Shown here one piece after another: positions 4,752 to 6,062 of a stretch of 6,062 nucleotides of DNA. The position numbers were made by a program, and so were the translations under genes. The DNA comes from Flavobacterium sp. (GTDB lineage: Bacteria; Bacteroidota; Bacteroidia; Flavobacteriales; Flavobacteriaceae). The stretch is from positions 11,891 through 17,952 of the forward strand of contig NZ_DQDX01000129.1 in assembly GCF_003525665.1 (NCBI RefSeq), given 5' to 3'. The first letter of the stretch is position 1. Each line of letters begins with the position of its first letter. The notes beneath the pieces were generated by a model. The model ran no database searches. It saw only the letters and a program-made list of their open reading frames with translations, and was not told the origin of the DNA.

Positions 4752-5909
4752 TTAAAACACAAAAGTACTCAACAATTTCAATACTTCCGAGATTTCTTTT
4801 TCGGAATTGTAGGAATGTAGACAAAAACGCAATCGTTCTTGACCTTCTGGAACGGTTGGTGAAAGGATGGCTTTTACATCAAATCCGTTTTCTTGAAGTT
4901 GACGTGCAATTGCTTTTACCTTTTCGTTTCCTGGAATTATGGCGCATTGAATGGCCGATTTACTATAGACAAAAAGAGGTTTCAAACCCATTTGCATTTT
5001 CTCTTGATTAAAGAATTGAATGTTCTTTTTAAGGTTTTGAATGGCTTCTTTTTCGGATTCTAAATGTTGGTAGGCGATTAAAATTGTAGCAACTGAATGT
5101 GGTGAAAGTCCGGTTGTGTAAATGAAACTTCTGGCAAAATTTACTAGATAGTTTTTTAGTTCTTGACTTCCTAAAATCGCTGCGCCGTGACAACCTAATC
5201 CTTTTCCGAAGGTCATAATTGTTGCGAAGACTTTGTTTTGTAATCCTTGACTTTGCACTAATCCTTGTCCGAAATCGCCAAAAACTCCTAAGGCATGCGC
5301 TTCGTCAACCACTAAATGGCAATTGTATTTTTCGCAAAGATTGGCTAGTTCTTCTAGATTTGGTGAATCGCCGTCCATTGAGAAGACGGATTCCGTGACT
5401 ATGTAAAAAGTTTCGAGTTGCGGGTTTCGGGTTTCGAGTTGCTTACTAATTACTTTTTCTAAGTGTTCAAAATCGTTGTGCTGGAATTTATATGCTTTTG
5501 CATTACTCATTTGGATTCCGTCGCGGATTGAGGCGTGACATAATTCGTCGTAAAGAATAATATCGTTGCGTTGCGGAACCGAACTGAAGAAACCCACATT
5601 AGCATCATAACCCGAATTGAAAATTAAAGCCGTTTCTGATTGATGGAAATTGGCAATAAACTCTTCTGTGATTTGGTATAAGTTATGATTACCTGAAATT
5701 AATCGTGAACCAGTTGCGCCGTTAATTTTTATATCGTTTTCTAAAAGATACTGATGTGTTTGATTGAAAATTTCTTCCGAACGAGCAAAACCTAAATAAT
5801 CATTAGAAGCAAAATCTATTAAATTATTAAAAATTGGCAATTTTCGTAAGGCATTGTTTTGCTCACGTTGTTGTAGTTTTTGTGATAATGATTTTGGGAA
5901 GTTCTTCAT
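4752..5909 (-). CDS. bioF: 8-amino-7-oxononanoate synthase (KAPA synthase)
   Basis: This 385-residue alpha-oxoamine synthase condenses a pimeloyl thioester with L-alanine, using PLP, to give KAPA, the first committed biotin ring-carbon step. Landmarks are ASNDYLGFA at 34-42; ATGSRLISGNH at 65-75; FNSGYDAN at 97-104; H125 in CHASIRDG, which stacks on PLP; VTESVFSMDGD at 171-181; VDEAHALGVFG at 201-211 with D202 and H205; and the Schiff-base lysine K236 in TFGKGLGCHGA. Length is close to E. coli BioF (384), although residues 156-167 are encoded by an inserted heptamer repeat. Counting between the conserved HND and VTE blocks, this protein has 24 residues where E. coli, from memory, has about 18. 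ATG 5909 is the only plausible start, just downstream of a TACATTTG element. It is first in the minus-strand cluster. Confidence 0.96.
   Translation of the reverse strand: MKNFPKSLSQKLQQREQNNALRKLPIFNNLIDFASNDYLGFARSEEIFNQTHQYLLENDIKINGATGSRLISGNHNLYQITEEFIANFHQSETALIFNSGYDANVGFFSSVPQRNDIILYDELCHASIRDGIQMSNAKAYKFQHNDFEHLEKVISKQLETRNPQLETFYIVTESVFSMDGDSPNLEELANLCEKYNCHLVVDEAHALGVFGDFGQGLVQSQGLQNKVFATIMTFGKGLGCHGAAILGSQELKNYLVNFARSFIYTTGLSPHSVATILIAYQHLESEKEAIQNLKKNIQFFNQEKMQMGLKPLFVYSKSAIQCAIIPGNEKVKAIARQLQENGFDVKAILSPTVPEGQERLRFCLHSYNSEKEISEVLKLLSTFVF
5410..5444. repeat. Heptamer repeat inside bioF (GTTTCGG family)
   Basis: Five exact-length 7-bp units are visible on the plus strand: GTTTCGA, GTTGCGG, GTTTCGG, GTTTCGA and GTTGCTT. 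The minus strand reads through in frame as KQLETRNPQLET (residues 156-167 of BioF). Positions 5417-5440 match 1-24 at 22 of 24 bases. The insertion is in a variable loop between HNDFEHL and the conserved VTESVFSMDGD block, away from the active-site residues, so the enzyme is probably still functional. Confidence 0.85.
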
Positions 5910-5918
5910 GGTTTACAA
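5910..5918. promoter_or_regulatory. BirA-operator-like half-site before bioF
   Basis: The plus strand reads GGTTTACAA (minus strand TTGTAAACC), identical to one half of the published BirA operator consensus TTGTAAACC-N14/15-GGTTTACAA. It touches the bioF start codon and overlaps the -7 element. The second half-site is absent at the expected spacing on either side. TTTGTAAA is also a common end of Bacteroidota promoters, so chance is a real possibility. Confidence 0.25.
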
Positions 5919-5923
5919 ATGTA
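5916..5923 (-). promoter_or_regulatory. Candidate -7 promoter element for bioF
   Basis: The minus strand reads TACATTTG, an exact TAnnTTTG match, ending 6 nt before the bioF ATG. If used, transcription would begin at or within a few bases of the start codon, giving a leaderless or nearly leaderless mRNA. No TTG lies at the usual -33 distance, so the promoter would be weak or activator-dependent. Confidence 0.5.
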
Positions 5924-5976
5924 GAAAAAGTTGTTGAGATAGAAATTTTTAATAAATAATTGTTTTTTGATAATTT

Positions 5977-5995
5977 ATTATTGTTTTACAATAAT
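5977..5995. promoter_or_regulatory. Perfect 8-bp inverted repeat over the -33 element (possible operator)
   Basis: ATTATTGT and ACAATAAT are perfect inverted arms separated by TTT. The TTG of the rightward promoter is inside the left arm, so a bound protein would block it. The sequence is A/T-rich except for one G and one C, which raises the chance of coincidence. Confidence 0.3.
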
Positions 5996-6008
5996 TTTTA
6001 TATATTTG
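5981..6008 (+). promoter_or_regulatory. Bacteroidota-type promoter for the rightward gene
   Basis: TTG at 5981-5983 and TATATTTG at 6001-6008 are separated by 17 bp, matching the TTG/TAnnTTTG promoter form of this phylum in both elements and spacing. It predicts a start near 6012-6015 and an A/T-rich leader of about 20 nt before the ATG at 6032, with no Shine-Dalgarno sequence. Confidence 0.65.
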
Positions 6009-6031
6009 TTTGGAATTTTAAAACATAAAAC

Positions 6032-6062
6032 ATGAGAAAATTAAATATTTTGAAAACAGTAT
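6032..6062 (+). CDS. Start of an unidentified protein, truncated by the window edge
   Basis: Ten codons are visible, translating to MRKLNILKTV. The gene is divergent from bioF and sits about 20 nt downstream of a two-element promoter, which supports a real start. A basic N-terminus turning hydrophobic would fit the beginning of a signal peptide, but too little is visible to say, and no function can be given. Confidence 0.6.
   Translation, partial: MRKLNILKTV

Noticed and set aside
4760..4767. TACTTTTG on the minus strand as a promoter for bioD
   Set aside because: It matches TAnnTTTG but lies in the last codons of bioF without a TTG at the right spacing; such matches are expected by chance in AT-rich DNA.
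4721..5011. Open plus-strand frame opposite the end of bioF
   Set aside because: Antisense shadow; low-plausibility composition and starts inside the intergenic repeat.

Overview
The window looks like a chromosomal segment from a member of the Bacteroidota, most likely Flavobacteriaceae. Four things point there. The DNA is AT-rich. The genes have no Shine-Dalgarno sequences. Several upstream regions carry the Bacteroidota promoter form (TTG near -33, TAnnTTTG near -7). The intergenic spaces are filled with short degenerate tandem repeats of kinds I recall from Flavobacterium genomes. No species can be named from sequence alone.

Layout. At the left edge a short heptamer repeat precedes a plus-strand gene for a four-helix DUF1648 membrane protein (51-545). 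A 166-bp heptamer array (544-709) fills the convergent gap between its stop codon and the stop codon of a beta-ketoacyl synthase. From 5909 down to 706, five minus-strand genes follow in transcription order: bioF (5909-4752), bioD (4665-4048), a GNAT acetyltransferase (4041-3577), bioA (3466-2195) and a FabF-like ketosynthase (1866-706). At the right edge a divergent plus-strand gene begins at 6032 behind a good promoter; only ten codons are visible.

Function. BioF, BioA and BioD are three consecutive enzymes of biotin synthesis: pimeloyl thioester to KAPA, then DAPA, then dethiobiotin. BioB and the pimelate-making genes (bioC, bioH or substitutes) are not in the window. The ketosynthase at the end of the cluster has an intact Cys-His-His site and could act in making or extending the pimeloyl precursor, but that is inference. 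The acetyltransferase starts 6 nt after bioD and has no known role in biotin synthesis.

The most unusual content is non-coding. Several short-repeat families occupy nearly every gene junction, and three of them have a 7-bp period. One heptamer family also lies inside bioF, where it adds about 12 in-frame residues. The 328-bp gap between bioA and the ketosynthase holds two nonamer-type repeats, a candidate structured RNA built around a perfect 46-bp palindrome, and a second 16-bp palindrome. The gap before bioA is a 28-bp-arm inverted repeat with a promoter-like -7 element in its loop.
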